Shown: one piece after another, positions 53,801 to 56,332 of the stretch
How the letters are laid out: each line of letters begins with the position of its first letter
How positions within the stretch are numbered: the stretch's first letter is position 1
NCBI RefSeq assembly: GCF_914767665.1
Contig: NC_059504.1
Location: 27,320,001 to 27,384,000, forward strand
Origin: Harmonia axyridis
Taxonomy: Eukaryota > Arthropoda > Insecta > Coleoptera > Coccinellidae
Reading direction: 5' to 3'
Length of the DNA stretch: 64,000 nt
The notes under the pieces: generated by a model
Told to the model about the DNA's origin: nothing
Databases searched by the model: none
The model's input: the letters and a program-made list of their open reading frames with translations, nothing else
Made by a program: the position numbers and the translations under genes

Positions 53801-56332
53801 TAGGTGTAGTGATTGGTTTGTGTATTTTTTACAAAATTATTACGTCCTACAGCATTTTCCGAGTTACAGATTTTTAAAATTACCTATAAATTGATTTTTT
53901 TATCGGATAACACTGGATTCAAATCTTCTAGCTGATATTCATGTTTTTCATCTAGGTATATTAGCTCCTGTATTCAGTAGTACAAGAGAAAACAATAAAC
54001 TCTAATACCAAATGAAGTTTGACTTTCTTTATGATGCTTGAAATATTACCTATTAAAAATTCAACTAAGGGATATTTCTTGAATGAGATTGATTTTTAAA
54101 ATACATATGCTCATTCATGAGATCTGTTTGAGCGACATTTCAAAATTATACCAAAAGAGACCTAGTCAGCTTAAATACAACATAAGGTATATTCCAAGTA
54201 AATGATGACCATCTGATTTCCTATCTGATCGAAGACAGGAAGAGTGTAAGTTTATAATTCGACCAGCTGGCATTTCTTGGCACATGCCAGACTAGTGGTT
54301 CCGCTAGAACAGAAGGGGCAAGGAAGTTGAAGTATTGAAGGAAGTGAAGGTGCAACTAACGTCTTCTTGGCGTTTCATTGACCAGACATATTTTATCATA
54401 ATTATTAAATGCCTACTAGAGAATAAATTTTCTCCTATAAAAATACTAAATAGTTACTTGTGCACGAAGTTGCACACTTCAAATTTACTGTAGGTACCAT
54501 GTACCATTCCTTCCAGAACTTTCCATTGTGTTTTAGTCTAGGTTTTAGTTAATCATTTTTAATGGAAAATATTGAAAAAACCTCGTCTAATCTTCATTAA
54601 TGAATTAATTTCAATAAGTACAAACGGTAAAGTCATCTTCTAGTCGTTATTGTTGCTTGACAGGCAATCATAGTGATGATTCATCTATTTTATCGGAAAT
54701 TTGTCGGGGATTAAAAATATTTATACTTCCTTGCATAATATTCAATAATACTTTGTTTTCGCTAAGTAGGATCAGCTTAACTTGATGCACTAGAGTAGGT
54801 ATTATTGATAATAAGATAAGAGTGTCTTGATATTCTTCATTCATAATGAATTTTCATGAAATGGATAAATCATGAATACCACATGTTAATACATTTTTTA
54901 CTTACATTTTCGAAAATAATAGAATATAATAATATGAAAATAGCAATATTCGTATATATTTCACAGATGAATACAATTATACGATACGTAGGTACATTTA
55001 ATGCACTTAATTTCAATAAACAATGTATACAAATATTTATTACATTTTGTGGAAATTACGCAGAGATTCTTCAAAATTCATAACTACCAAACTAATGTGT
55101 ATTCGAAATACGATTTTTTTTTAATTTGATTTCTCGTTAATAAAATGTATGGATCAGTTTTTTCATATTTGCACCTCATTTGTTCATTAGCTATAACGTC
55201 CAATTTTCGTTATAACTAAGTCTTAACTTAAGAACTAGTCACCTGTTAATAAATCAATATTTTTTATTTTTCATTCCAATGAATTTTTGCTCTCTTGCTC
55301 TTATTCCTATTTACCTACAACTTTATGTAACCATCCCATGATACTTTAAGTAGGATGATCGAAATACGATATATCTAGGGAATGAAGTTTTAAAAATATA
55401 TATACCGGGTGGGCCACCCGGACCTCATTTTGAGGGAGTATATGAAGATATTTTCTAATTTAATTATTTACCCTGTTCACTTTTTATTGTAAGGTGAAAT
55501 TTGATTTCAGGGTTGTTACTGAATATATTTATTGTTTACGATAGAACTGTCATTTGATAGGCTTTCTGATTTTTATTTTTAGAACTATTGTGAAAATCAT
55601 TTCAAAAATCTACCAAATCATTCGATATAGATCTATTAGTTTAATGTTATTCAAATATAAACTCAAACATCATGTAAGATTACATTGGAAAATCTTACTA
55701 CGGGTCTTTGTATAGGTATAAAAATATTCCTGGTCTTGTCTGCCATCAATATCTATTACATATATGATTATTATATTATTTTTTTTCTTTGTTTGTCATT
55801 ATATTTGGTTTTCATTATGGTCAAATTTGGTTACTGGCGTGAATCTGTATTTTCACACAAAAATTTTAGGGAAATTCGATCACACACTAACGAACGAAGT
55901 TTAAGTGATGCCTGGTTTCGAATTCAAGGTTTCATTTTGTTTGTAAATTTCAAGCAAAACTCAATATTTTTATTATTATTAGAACTCTTTTCTACATAAA
56001 AAGTTGTACATAAGTTAACAAAGTGCATCAGGCGAGCATATCGCAAAGACAAGTCTTTGTGCCTTTAACCTTTATTCGAATGAATACATTGAATTGAATC
56101 AACAAACTCAACCGCCCTGAAAATGTTGCCTAGATCTTTCTATTTATTTGAAAGTTATTATGCTTCAGTAGAAATGAATTGAATTTTAAACTATTTCCGG
56201 CTAAAAATTCCAAAATTACAGACATAACAGCTAATGAAGGAGCTCTAGAAAACGCGCCAAAAAAGTCCATTCGAAACACTCACCGATCGTCAAAATCACA
56301 AATAGGTCACTGCTTAGACTTCTTCCGAACAT
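5775..56332 (-). CDS. Beat-like two-Ig-domain cell-surface protein, spliced gene (six coding exons)
   Basis: Joining 56332-56284, 37608-37429, 36577-36380, 21933-21816, 11701-11538 and 5890-5775 gives one open frame of about 274 residues; every junction has GT donor and AG acceptor and the phases agree (1,1,1,2,1). Residues 1 to about 23 look like a signal peptide. Ig domain 1 has C46 and C124 with W61 and the YxC motif (NYTC); Ig domain 2 has C164 and C217. NxT sequons lie at N67, N121 and N225. A short hydrophobic run at about 247-258 suggests a membrane or lipid anchor. The VVKWYLN, VYQWIP and LSGNYTC pattern fits the insect Beaten-path/Side-like immunoglobulin superfamily, known for axon guidance and cell recognition; the paralogue is not resolved. 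Introns are about 18.7, 0.85, 14.4, 10.1 and 5.6 kb and full of transposons. Function is inferred from the family only. Confidence 0.85.
6055..6730 (-). pseudogene. Tigger/pogo transposase remnant
   Basis: The minus strand at about 6560-6660 encodes DWLEKILPNLCLQFSNEEIF followed by NADEIGLFYKWEE, the catalytic NADETGLFYK block of Tigger-type DDE transposases; the next segment is frameshifted. At 6058-6130 CGGATATAACGACCTTCAAG resembles a Tigger terminal repeat, marking the 3' end. The second end was not found. It lies in intron 5 of the Ig gene and is surely dead. Confidence 0.65.
6890..7685 (+). pseudogene. LINE with PHD-finger ORF1 and endonuclease start (left part)
   Basis: 6999-7310 encodes a Cys4-His-Cys3 PHD finger (CGECNK, CAGNCGKYFHKLC, WYCTRC) followed by an acidic tail, as in ORF1 of some CR1/Jockey-group LINEs. 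After 7310 the frame breaks and at 7450 the endonuclease begins (LNIRSLKTKY, LILTETWLYEDD, GGGIAIFIQND), matching the N-terminus of apurinic-type LINE endonucleases. A DNA element interrupts it at 7686. Confidence 0.7.
7686..9644. mobile_element. CAGGGTGAGTC-type DNA element, copy 2 (complete)
   Basis: The element starts CAGGGTGAGTCTTTGACTTG and ends with the reverse complement at 9644, with terminal repeats of about 100 bp. TA (or TATA) flanks both ends, as in Tc1/mariner-like insertions. It splits the LINE endonuclease frame, so it moved in after the LINE. No transposase was found; at 1.96 kb it is probably a non-autonomous relative of an autonomous partner elsewhere. Confidence 0.75.
9645..10120 (+). 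pseudogene. LINE endonuclease, right part after insertion
   Basis: Plus-strand pieces in shifting frames continue the endonuclease: ENFVNIIGIEIHRYKLNLYS, then PKKSDGIFFPYL, then KGDINLESKNHN (compare the GDFNxD motif of APE-type endonucleases). Frameshifts and stops are common, and no RT domain follows, so this is a dead, 3'-truncated copy. Confidence 0.6.
10126..10251. repeat. Perfect 30-bp inverted repeat
   Basis: 10126-10155 (AAGGATGACTTAGTTCTTTT plus ten more) is the exact reverse complement of 10222-10251, with a 66-base spacer. It borders the dead LINE and may be a very small fold-back element. Confidence 0.8.
10310..10519 (-). repeat. Dispersed repeat, copy 2 (inverted partner of 3083-3303)
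   Basis: Its reverse complement aligns with 3083-3303. This copy lacks the GC-rich MITE found next to copy 1 and so approximates the pre-insertion state. Confidence 0.6.
10520..11537. other. Intron 5 sequence without recognised feature
   Basis: AT-rich; no exon, transposase or paired terminal repeats recognised. Confidence 0.35.
11538..11701 (-). CDS. Ig gene coding exon 5 (second half of Ig domain 2)
   Basis: The exon is 164 bases, flanked by a CTCTTTTCCTCAG acceptor and a GTGAGT donor. It encodes ELVETEITSKQRGNLYDISV, then SATLKALEVPEEFSCELRIP and QANYTVRKETVIYP. The FSCEL cysteine (C217) pairs with C164, completing the Ig fold, and an NYT sequon follows. The open frame runs upstream past the acceptor to 11733, but that part is intron. 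The exon leaves one base that exon 6 completes as Gly. Confidence 0.87.
11779..12255. mobile_element. Probable MITE with about 25-bp terminal inverted repeats
   Basis: ATATTTTCTCTATTTCAGT near 11788 is repeated in reverse complement near 12219-12240. Inside, 11831-11868 is a 38-bp near-perfect palindrome built on ACAGTGCTGTAATGA. Boundaries are approximate. Confidence 0.45.
12256..13099. other. Intron 4 sequence without recognised feature
   Basis: Contains a short CCGGGGTGCACAAAAAAAAA segment near 12416 and a GGGGGAGGTCC motif near 12950 that look like decayed transposon termini. Nothing else recognised. Confidence 0.35.
13100..13470 (+). repeat. Dispersed repeat B, copy 1
   Basis: Aligns in reverse complement with 22555-22665 plus 23653-23935, for example the shared GTTGGACAATTTACGACTAA and CTGTTTGTTTTCAGT blocks. 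In copy 2 a fold-back element has been inserted. No coding motif identified. Confidence 0.6.
13669..14115 (+). pseudogene. Mariner-like transposon remnant, internally deleted copy 1
   Basis: The 5' end is TATATA followed by GGGTGTTTTTTTTTTTCGAG, matching the terminus of the copy at 30362-32129. Plus-strand fragments encode the transposase start (MNRFTSEQHLQIVQFYF) and then jump to FWLNGYVKKQNCRIWSEAQ, EKLTVWCDLWAGGIIGPYFL and NVTVNGDRYRAMA. The central part is missing, almost as in the other copy. The 3' terminus is lost. Confidence 0.75.
14116..15141. other. Intron 4 sequence with a possible isolated mariner terminus
   Basis: AAAATGAAACCTTTTATTGG then AAAATCCTTTATAATTT near 14588-14626 resembles the terminus of the mariner remnant at 41385. 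Otherwise nothing recognised. Confidence 0.35.
15142..16527 (-). pseudogene. Tc1-like DNA transposon with degraded transposase
   Basis: Terminal inverted repeats of about 60 bp start GACAAAGAAACTGCAACAGA on the left and end with TTGCAGTTTCTTTGTC on the right, giving an element of about 1.39 kb. On the minus strand, fragments encode SSQFDVERHVHRTEGIMV, FVFIRGNMTALRYLQEKMDP and PIFQQDNARIHVARVSLNFF, the DDE core of Tc1-family transposases with FQQDNA intact. Stops and frameshifts separate the pieces, so it is inactive. Confidence 0.85.
16749..16905 (-). pseudogene. Mariner transposase C-terminal remnant
   Basis: The minus strand encodes KFGCNEEAIADESFHIKKG, then NFKGCYVDE and a stop at 16751-16749. 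This matches the end of mauritiana/mellifera-type mariner transposases (NEEVIA...KGIE...L.GDYVE). An in-frame stop and the missing remainder show it is dead. It sits 220 bases from the Tc1 element. Confidence 0.6.
17327..17350 (-). ncRNA. Hammerhead-like core at 3' end of Penelope-like minus arm
   Basis: On the minus strand: CTGATGA, TGGTTAATATACC (3-bp stem II GGT/ACC) and GAAA. It is the mirror copy of 21460-21483. Confidence 0.5.
17449..18977. mobile_element. 1.53-kb fold-back Tc1/mariner-type element, copy 1
   Basis: The ends are CAGTGCATCCCATTTTGGGT and its complement, flanked by TA duplications (17447-17448, 18978-18979). The arms are inverted repeats of about 690 bp round a loop of about 150 bp. 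The loop encodes a mariner-type C-terminal fragment on the minus strand. The uninterrupted sequence at 21360-21370 in the other Penelope arm shows the empty site. Confidence 0.85.
18116..18290 (-). pseudogene. Transposase C-terminal fragment in the fold-back loop
   Basis: Minus-strand residues NSLEELRASTEAVFQDLQNR, then ALRRIEKFRQLCIRGKW match the end of Tc1/mariner-like transposases of the type with a DUF4817 helix-turn-helix (pattern LEELR..I..A...L....L......R...CI...G). This explains the TA target duplication and supports descent by internal deletion and duplication from a full transposon. Confidence 0.5.
19182..20017 (-). CDS. Penelope-like RT C-terminal part and GIY-YIG endonuclease (5'-truncated)
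   Basis: The frame encodes FTLEHPTSNTINFLDLKVT, then IYRKPTQTNT, the connector, and the GIY-YIG nuclease (SGVYNINCSDC, FYIGMTTRNMKKRFNEH), ending in LINSRQ. It is identical or nearly so to the last 275 residues of the plus-strand copy. The catalytic RT motifs (DGLPMGSP, YVDD) are missing in this arm; upstream residues up to 20168 come from the junction and are not Penelope sequence in this orientation. Only the nuclease could still work. Confidence 0.8.
20125..21162 (+). CDS. Penelope-like reverse transcriptase (partial) with GIY-YIG endonuclease
   Basis: The 345-residue frame is intact. RT motif B is DGLPMGSPSSGLIADIY (residues 3-19) and motif C has YVDD at 42-45; NFLDLKV at 83-89 follows. 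A basic connector leads to the GIY-YIG nuclease with GVY at 241-243, YIG at 254-256, R265, H269 and N280. Such proteins copy their own RNA by target-primed reverse transcription in the nucleus. The first half of the RT (fingers and motif A) is missing, so this copy cannot be autonomous. The stop at 21160-21162 matches the other arm. Confidence 0.85.
   Translation: MKDGLPMGSPSSGLIADIYVDHVEEQIMKLPYKDNIIMWKRYVDDIFCVWTGTDKDLDEFFKMINSKFKIKFTLEHPTSNTINFLDLKVTLNNNNDFSFDIYRKPTQTNTIIPYHSYHSPSIKRAAFNFLIHRLLNIPLSAEDYQKEINMIYQIGNDNQYTREYIDQILTSIKRKQLLKKIYPHIAIRKHFISIPYYEDLHQHTQQIMNKYDYTIMNSRHRTLENLLLNNKNKKKPEEQSGVYNINCSDCPAFYIGMTTRNMKKRFNEHQKNQPRSALGNHLNESNHNTKFENLKILHKESNYYKLTLLEQHEILKNKDSQHLLNEMSDFTIRDNSIFKLINSRQ
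21460..21483 (+). ncRNA. Hammerhead-like core at 3' end of Penelope-like plus arm
   Basis: CTGATGA at 21460-21466, a 13-base stem-loop TGGTTAATATACC with GGT/ACC pairing, then GAAA at 21480-21483. Penelope-like elements are known to carry hammerhead motifs in their terminal repeats. Stems I and III were not established here. Confidence 0.5.
21816..21933 (-). CDS. Ig gene coding exon 4 (first half of Ig domain 2)
   Basis: The exon is 118 bases with a TTTTTTCAG acceptor and a GTAAAT donor. It encodes VPERLLVIRRLSSNEGIIRI, then ICTAEGVFPSP and VITLQSKK: the linker and the B-strand cysteine (C164) of a second Ig domain. It starts in phase 1, matching exon 3, and ends with AG, which the first G of exon 5 completes as Arg. 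It was found by translating the interval between the Penelope array and the next repeat; it is too short to stand out as an ORF. Confidence 0.82.
21934..22554. other. Intron 3 sequence with an ATT-repeat tail
   Basis: AAATAAACTTTATTATTATT near 21975-22000 looks like the 3' tail of a LINE or SINE, but no body was recognised. The rest is unassigned. Confidence 0.35.
22555..23935 (-). repeat. Dispersed repeat B, copy 2, split by a fold-back element
   Basis: 22555-22665 and 23653-23935 align to the reverse complement of 13100-13470 (shared blocks include TAGCCGATTCGTATTTTACG-like and TAAGTCGTAAACTGTCCAAC). The intervening 22666-23652 is a nested insertion. Confidence 0.6.
22666..23652. mobile_element. 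Fold-back element with about 310-bp arms
   Basis: About 22675-22995 is repeated in reverse complement at about 23260-23575, for example TTCACGGTTTTCGAGTTATG against CATAACTCGAAAACCGTGAA. The right end is GGCCACCCTGTA, a common terminus of TA-flanked insect MITEs. No coding sequence. Confidence 0.65.
23936..24411. other. Intron 3 sequence without recognised feature
   Basis: The small ORF 24220-24426 has no recognisable domain. Nothing else seen. Confidence 0.35.
24412..25921. mobile_element. CAGGGTGTTTCACGT fold-back element with a tandem partial copy
   Basis: The left end CAGGGTGTTTCACGTAAGCG (24412) and the right end CGCTCACGTGAAACACCCTG (25921) are inverted repeats flanked by TA. A second right end with CACCTTG lies near 25470, and about 25490-25921 is a direct repeat of about 25040-25470, so the right arm is duplicated in tandem. 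Short GGATAT repeats mark the junction. No transposase. Confidence 0.7.
25922..28704. other. Intron 3 sequence, mostly unassigned
   Basis: 2.8 kb without a supported gene. 27505-27560 has a short duplication of CAGTTCATTCATCCTGTA-like sequence, and 27230-27480 ends in a GGGGTGAGTC motif, suggesting decayed MITE ends. The ORF at 26389-26574 on the minus strand has no domain I recognise. Confidence 0.35.
28705..29121. repeat. Fold-back element with internal direct repeats
   Basis: CATTATATTTATTCTTTCAG near 28707 is mirrored near 29100-29121, with arms of about 110 bp (TTTCATAAGTTTCCCACTAA and its near complement). A second, diverged copy of the arm motif lies at 28845-28925 in direct orientation, giving a nested hairpin. 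Confidence 0.6.
29122..29833. other. Intron 3 sequence with ATT-repeat tail
   Basis: AAATAAACTACATTATTATT near 29348-29376 resembles a LINE 3' tail without a recognisable body. The rest is unassigned. Confidence 0.35.
29931..30361. mobile_element. Nearly palindromic MITE
   Basis: GTGATGTTCATCTTATGAGT at the left end pairs with ACTCATGAGATGAATATCAC at the right, and the inner blocks (CGGACTAGGAAAATT against AATTTTCCTAGTCCG) pair too, so about 200 bp on each side are inverted repeats. It separates the outer inverted repeat from the mariner terminus. Confidence 0.65.
31281..32114 (+). mobile_element. 5'-truncated RTE-like LINE with exact target site duplication
   Basis: The insertion is bounded by an exact 11-bp duplication, GAAAAAAAACA, at 31270-31280 and 32115-32125. 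The 3' end is a short GAA-repeat tail instead of poly(A), typical of RTE-clade elements. It lies inside the A-rich terminal repeat of the mariner copy and must be younger than it. Confidence 0.85.
31296..32066 (+). CDS. RTE-like reverse transcriptase, C-terminal part
   Basis: The 256-residue frame starts within the RT palm. ICYADDAVIVAESEDDLQRL holds the catalytic YADD, followed by thumb residues (KTKSLVV, IRIYKTIMRPIMTYGIETR-like, with TYG) and the C-terminal RWGRNRRRLWNAHAERM and GRPPKRWRD motifs common to RTE LINE proteins. The endonuclease and most RT motifs are absent, so the piece is non-functional despite being open. The Met is only the first in frame. Confidence 0.8.
   Translation: MDDIIEDLKNTARGYKLTTGEIKIICYADDAVIVAESEDDLQRLLFKFYTKATKLNMEISTTKTKSLVVSKELIRCKLVVEDRPIEQVMRVAYLSVQISSNQDRTGKIKDQANKAARISGALKDIVWNNKHMRNQTKVRIYKTIMRPIMTYGIETRADTKVMKNALRTAEMKVLRNVLGLTLRDKRRNEDIPSECEVPDVVRWGRNRRRLWNAHAERMGDGRIAKIVRDGTPGTRRPLGRPPKRWRDSWTSISQEA
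32259..32830 (+). pseudogene. Highly decayed mariner-like transposase remnant
   Basis: Plus-strand frames give EKRIELTKMLHEKCGSVKFT, RPSETVIKNLANEFE, then STTTTWRIVHKILASKSYKV, the N-terminal and second helix-turn-helix of mariner-like transposases. Next is a degenerate KIFFQTKYIFFVRL..HRAKLWHF (from SDEAHFxLxGYVxxQNCRxW). It supplies the domain missing from the neighbouring mariner copies, but with many lesions. Confidence 0.55.
32831..33431. other. Intron 3 sequence without recognised feature
   Basis: AT-rich, nothing supported. Confidence 0.3.
33432..33730 (-). pseudogene. LINE 3' end with ATT-repeat tail
   Basis: The minus strand encodes VPRIEARTTTFRLPKPRTNI, then LEQAPVYRLCRAADELKFNL and a stop, like the extreme C-terminus of Jockey/CR1-group ORF2. 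A short 3' UTR ends in TAAACTATTATTATTATTAT. This is a heavily 5'-truncated insertion. Confidence 0.6.
33731..35020. other. Intron 3 sequence without recognised feature
   Basis: Includes a moderately GC-rich part at 33860-34100 with no identifiable coding pattern, and AT-rich sequence to 35020. The minus ORF 33733-33960 is not recognised. Confidence 0.3.
35514..35563. repeat. 50-bp palindrome, GC-rich centre
   Basis: Arms of 25 bases meet at ACGT (35537-35540) with two mismatches; the core is CCGGCCTAGTCCGG and its complement. It can extrude as a cruciform. Confidence 0.8.
35586..35613. repeat. 28-bp hairpin CGTCCGGAAAGTG
   Basis: Perfect 13-base arms around AG. It shares ACTTTCCGGAC with the palindrome 22 bases upstream, so the two look related by duplication. 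Confidence 0.8.
36380..36577 (-). CDS. Ig gene coding exon 3 (second half of Ig domain 1)
   Basis: The exon is 198 bases with an AG acceptor at 36580-36578 and a GTGAGT donor next to 36380. It encodes RPQVLGVLKDRLN, then LYRALHIL, LSGNYTCSVSS and EDIRTKSMLVF, the strands that close an Ig domain, with C124 as partner of C46. Only 851 bases separate it from exon 2, the shortest intron of the gene. Confidence 0.88.
37429..37608 (-). CDS. Ig gene coding exon 2 (first half of Ig domain 1)
   Basis: The exon is 180 bases, bounded by a T-rich tract plus CAG at 37611-37609 and a GTGAAG donor at 37428. It starts with two bases completing Gly17 and encodes the first beta sheet of an immunoglobulin V-type domain: the LDC cysteine (C46), the KWY tryptophan (W61) and the VYQWIP segment seen in Beat-like proteins. 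It ends with one base of a split codon that exon 3 turns into Ala. Confidence 0.87.
37797..38696 (+). pseudogene. Second Penelope-like element: RT C-terminal part and GIY-YIG nuclease, broken
   Basis: Frames shift several times. ANGLSMGYSLSGVLADAYMN is motif B, KWTMFFVFG follows (YVDD site degraded), then FNIYRKPTSTDFIIPYDS and the connector. The GIY-YIG domain is intact (KSGVYRIECEDCQAYYVGMT, RFSEHMKH, ALGNHLINNNH) and ends near TLLEQLEI. It is a diverged relative of the copy at 20018-21545 and is inactive as an RT. Confidence 0.8.
38961..40494. mobile_element. 1.53-kb fold-back Tc1/mariner-type element, copy 2
   Basis: Same ends as copy 1 (CAGTGCATCCCATTTTGGGT and complement), TA at 38959-38960 and 40495-40496, same arms and loop, with scattered differences. 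It lies between the Penelope-like ORF and that element's hammerhead-like 3' end, a setting like that of copy 1. Confidence 0.85.
40497..40605 (+). mobile_element. 3' end of the second Penelope-like element
   Basis: GCCTGATGATGGTATGAGTA and the following CCGAAATTGATAGC align with the 3' end of the 20018-21545 element, including CAGTGTGTTATTCTTTTC against CGGTGTGTTTTTATCGTTC. It was separated from its ORF by the fold-back insertion. Confidence 0.65.
40534..40562 (+). ncRNA. Hammerhead-like core, second Penelope-like element
   Basis: CTGATGA at 40534-40540, then TGG and GCC ends of a stem II (one wobble pair), then GAAA at 40559-40562. It has the same arrangement as 21460-21483. Confidence 0.45.
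40606..41384. other. Intron 1 sequence without recognised feature
   Basis: Nothing supported; an imperfect inverted repeat (GGGTTTATATTGGGAC and neighbours) lies near 41085-41135. Confidence 0.3.
41385..42010 (+). pseudogene. Mariner-like transposon remnant (DUF4817-type helix-turn-helix)
   Basis: The left end is GGGTTTTCTAATGAGAGGTT. Plus-strand pieces encode VTDAKLLGRREVPSRPAILQ then LVEKFELLEQV, the N-terminal domain, and, after a deletion, DGASCHIKHETIAILREKIP and NHNWPHRSCDLTPLESFF, the catalytic PPRSxDLTPxDFF region. Stops and frameshifts abound. Confidence 0.7.
42080..42235 (-). repeat. LINE-type 3' tail with ATT repeat
   Basis: AATAATAATAATAATAATAT at 42098-42120 read on the minus strand is an ATT-repeat tail preceded by AT-rich 3' UTR-like sequence (TGTGGTTTTGTGGATAAATA). 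No coding part was recognised. Confidence 0.4.
42534..42953 (+). other. Unrecognised 139-codon ORF in a CpG-rich segment
   Basis: An open plus-strand frame, strongly basic (many K and R), with no domain I recognise. The surrounding 42590-43100 has clearly higher GC and CpG than its neighbours and no repeat structure that I can see. It could be a regulatory or non-coding RNA region, a young ORF or chance. No splice sites or homologous motif support coding, so it is listed as other. Confidence 0.2.
43424..44079. mobile_element. PIF/Harbinger element with TTA target duplications
   Basis: Inverted ends AGGTCGATTCATATTATCCG and complement are flanked by TTA at 43421-43423 and 44080-44082, the classic Harbinger duplication. 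Terminal repeats extend about 35 bp (to GACACGTATCG) with further partial pairing. At 656 bp it is an internal-deletion derivative. Confidence 0.85.
43526..43735 (+). pseudogene. Harbinger transposase N-terminal fragment
   Basis: Residues SRKECAIALLLDEDETRENS followed by VRRFSVHPIFKNR match the leader of insect Harbinger transposases (acidic or leucine-rich stretch, then RRFWVHP). The DDE domain is absent. Confidence 0.45.
44080..44796. other. Unassigned, with short MITE-like ends
   Basis: ACACCCTGTATCTCGCTTAT near 44670 and GAAACACTCTGTAG near 44780 resemble ends of TA-flanked MITEs. No element could be closed. Confidence 0.35.
44797..45060. mobile_element. Palindromic MITE
   Basis: CACAAGATATTCAACTGAAA at the left pairs with its complement at the right; arms of about 115 bp include TAGTTCACACCATGTGACAT and its complement. 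Centre around 44930. No coding potential. Confidence 0.65.
45061..46179. other. Intron 1 sequence without recognised feature
   Basis: AT-rich, nothing supported. Confidence 0.3.
46180..46362 (+). pseudogene. Mariner transposase catalytic fragment and 3' terminus
   Basis: DFQQDGAMCHTSN, stop, TMTID is the catalytic FQQDGA segment of mariner transposases. AATAAAACTTATTATTGGAA then AACCC near 46330-46358 matches (in reverse) the GGGTTTTCTAAT terminus of the remnant at 41385, so they are probably the same family. Confidence 0.6.
46363..47864. other. Intron 1 sequence without recognised feature
   Basis: AT-rich; the ORF 47387-47584 is unrecognised. Confidence 0.3.
47865..48051. mobile_element. 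Small fold-back element with 72-bp arms
   Basis: 47865-47936 and 47980-48051 are inverted repeats (ATCGATTGAGCCCATCAGAT; TTATACGAGATAAGAGGCCC) with few mismatches and a 43-base loop. It adjoins the mariner N-terminal fragment. Confidence 0.7.
48052..48257 (-). pseudogene. Mariner-like transposase N-terminal fragment
   Basis: The minus strand begins MNQFTFHQRIEIVEIYYESD at 48257 and continues VRKTKVILVHLEPLSCPAIV and KLMKKFELF, the N-terminal helix-turn-helix of DUF4817-type mariner-like transposases. The rest is lost at the fold-back element. Confidence 0.65.
48391..49692 (-). CDS. LINE reverse transcriptase, main part
   Basis: 433 codons. MSKIIERLVFDRIMNFL, HGFRVGRSTGTAACDFV, motif A FFDESRAFDTL (about residue 65), motif B GVPQGSILGSL (121-131) and motif C ILQFADDTSFLI (FADD 160-163) are present in order, followed by thumb and the C-terminal KYDTRHK and FNHLPERIKHL region. 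It looks like Jockey/CR1-group ORF2. The real frame begins upstream but is broken at 49687-49737 by a 51-bp duplication. Confidence 0.85.
   Translation of the reverse strand: MRMSKIIERLVFDRIMNFLDKFSIITNCQHGFRVGRSTGTAACDFVKFVYDSLDNGVSVAGMFFDESRAFDTLNIESILDKLYSLGFRGIFLEWVRSYLTDRKMFVRIGEINSDKYPVEMGVPQGSILGSLVFILFVNDIQSYLKEKFQNLISGIRILQFADDTSFLIAAPGLAELRVRCGMLVQYFSEWCKKNLLILNIEKTGLLYFQTRNYSNELTLRLHYGDLKSSHCVQFLGLRIDNTLNWRTHCAYVCTRLSSAFFALKRLKNILPLESLIGVYYSLAYSHMNYNTILWGESPSKSEVFVSQKRIIRLMFGLKPRESCRPSFIKNRILCFPCIYIFNSLLFIRKNIHSLKKCSEYHKYDTRHKEIICLPTHRTTKFQQSPMYAGIKLFNHLPERIKHLEYLSFKKIIKDLLLEQCFYSKEEYFCFRLI
49687..49737. repeat. 51-bp exact duplication of 49033-49083 inside the LINE
   Basis: TCTCAAAGTGAGTTCGTTAC to AGTAGGCC occurs identically at 49033-49083 and 49687-49737. 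At the source it encodes part of the RT thumb; at the second site it breaks the frame between RPISLL and MSKIIERL. Confidence 0.9.
49738..50428 (-). pseudogene. LINE reverse transcriptase, N-terminal part
   Basis: The minus strand encodes YVRHHWITSEIRQAASDLKN, LKATKNTYYKNLLLSSSNKN, KTVWKIVKDE, SLKNKKSSGYDMVSLRILE and DISNYRPISLL, the segment just before RT motif A in LINE ORF2. It is open from the truncated 5' end down to the duplicated block, where a shifted frame reaches a stop (RPTVFSDSELQ then stop). Before the duplication it would have been continuous with 48391-49692. Confidence 0.8.
50731..51141 (+). pseudogene. Pogo/Tigger-type transposase N-terminal DNA-binding domain
   Basis: Residues GYLQASKTFSVPKSTLELYF form a Psq-like helix-turn-helix, followed by LVQHYLEMDRRNYGLGLADI RRLAYQLA-like and AKKWLRNFFKRHPNLSSRKP, the CENP-B-type helix-turn-helix. 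The frame stops just after LFLNIIF, before the DDE domain. At about 51175-51229 a frame giving NAYVFDFCSEK then a stop looks like the transposase C-terminus (usual YVCDFC), so the catalytic centre has been deleted. Confidence 0.7.
51467..52329. other. Unassigned, partly CpG-rich sequence
   Basis: 51590-51990 is richer in GC than its surroundings and open on the plus strand at 51581-51868, but no domain or splice pattern supports a gene. AGGGTGGGCCACGATCGATG near 52191 looks like a MITE terminus. Confidence 0.3.
52330..52544. mobile_element. CAGGGTGAGTC-type DNA element, partial copy 3
   Basis: The block TTCTTCGAAATCCTGGTATT to CCTGTATCCTTTTAACC aligns with 9345-9547 and 1735-1945. Both termini are missing. 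Confidence 0.6.
52545..52839. other. Unassigned, with a hAT-like end motif
   Basis: CAGGGCCGGATCCAAGGAGG near 52543 resembles the start of a hAT-type element, but no matching end was found. Confidence 0.3.
52840..53430 (+). pseudogene. Mariner remnant, mauritiana/mellifera-type
   Basis: The left end TAGGTGTAGTAAAAAGGAAT is mariner-like. Plus-strand frames give RFQSWTLSSPISIAQE, RLEHYLHEADLKKVLCVWVP, HEITQKT and then DEKWIIYDNVKQKRS, matching the second helix-turn-helix, the WVPHELT motif and the first catalytic block (GDEKWI) of mariner transposases. The 3' half is missing or unrecognisable. Confidence 0.75.
53431..55404. other. Intron 1 sequence without recognised feature
   Basis: Nearly 2 kb of AT-rich sequence; nothing supported. 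Confidence 0.3.
55405..55421. repeat. 17-bp perfect hairpin CCGGGTGGGCCACCCGG
   Basis: Eight-base perfect arms around one G. A similar GGGTGGGCCAC motif near 52191 suggests a shared MITE terminus. Confidence 0.6.
55422..56283. other. Start of intron 1, no further feature
   Basis: Includes a T-rich ORF (55685-55999) that reads as a hydrophobic peptide because of base composition; no support as a gene. Confidence 0.3.
56284..56332 (-). CDS. Ig gene coding exon 1 (start codon and signal peptide)
   Basis: The ATG lies at 56332-56330 and encodes MFGRSLSSDLFVILTI before a GTGAGT donor just beyond 56284, leaving one base (G) of a split codon. With the start of exon 2 this makes a short basic N-terminus, a hydrophobic core and a small-residue region, as in a cleavable signal peptide. 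This ATG was chosen because it is the only one giving a signal peptide in phase with the Ig exon 18.7 kb downstream. Untranslated leader probably continues to higher coordinates. Confidence 0.8.

Noticed and set aside
55685..55999. 104-codon plus-strand ORF with apparent membrane segment
   Set aside because: The hydrophobic residues come from a T-rich stretch (many TTT and ATT codons); no conserved motif, splice sites or start context.
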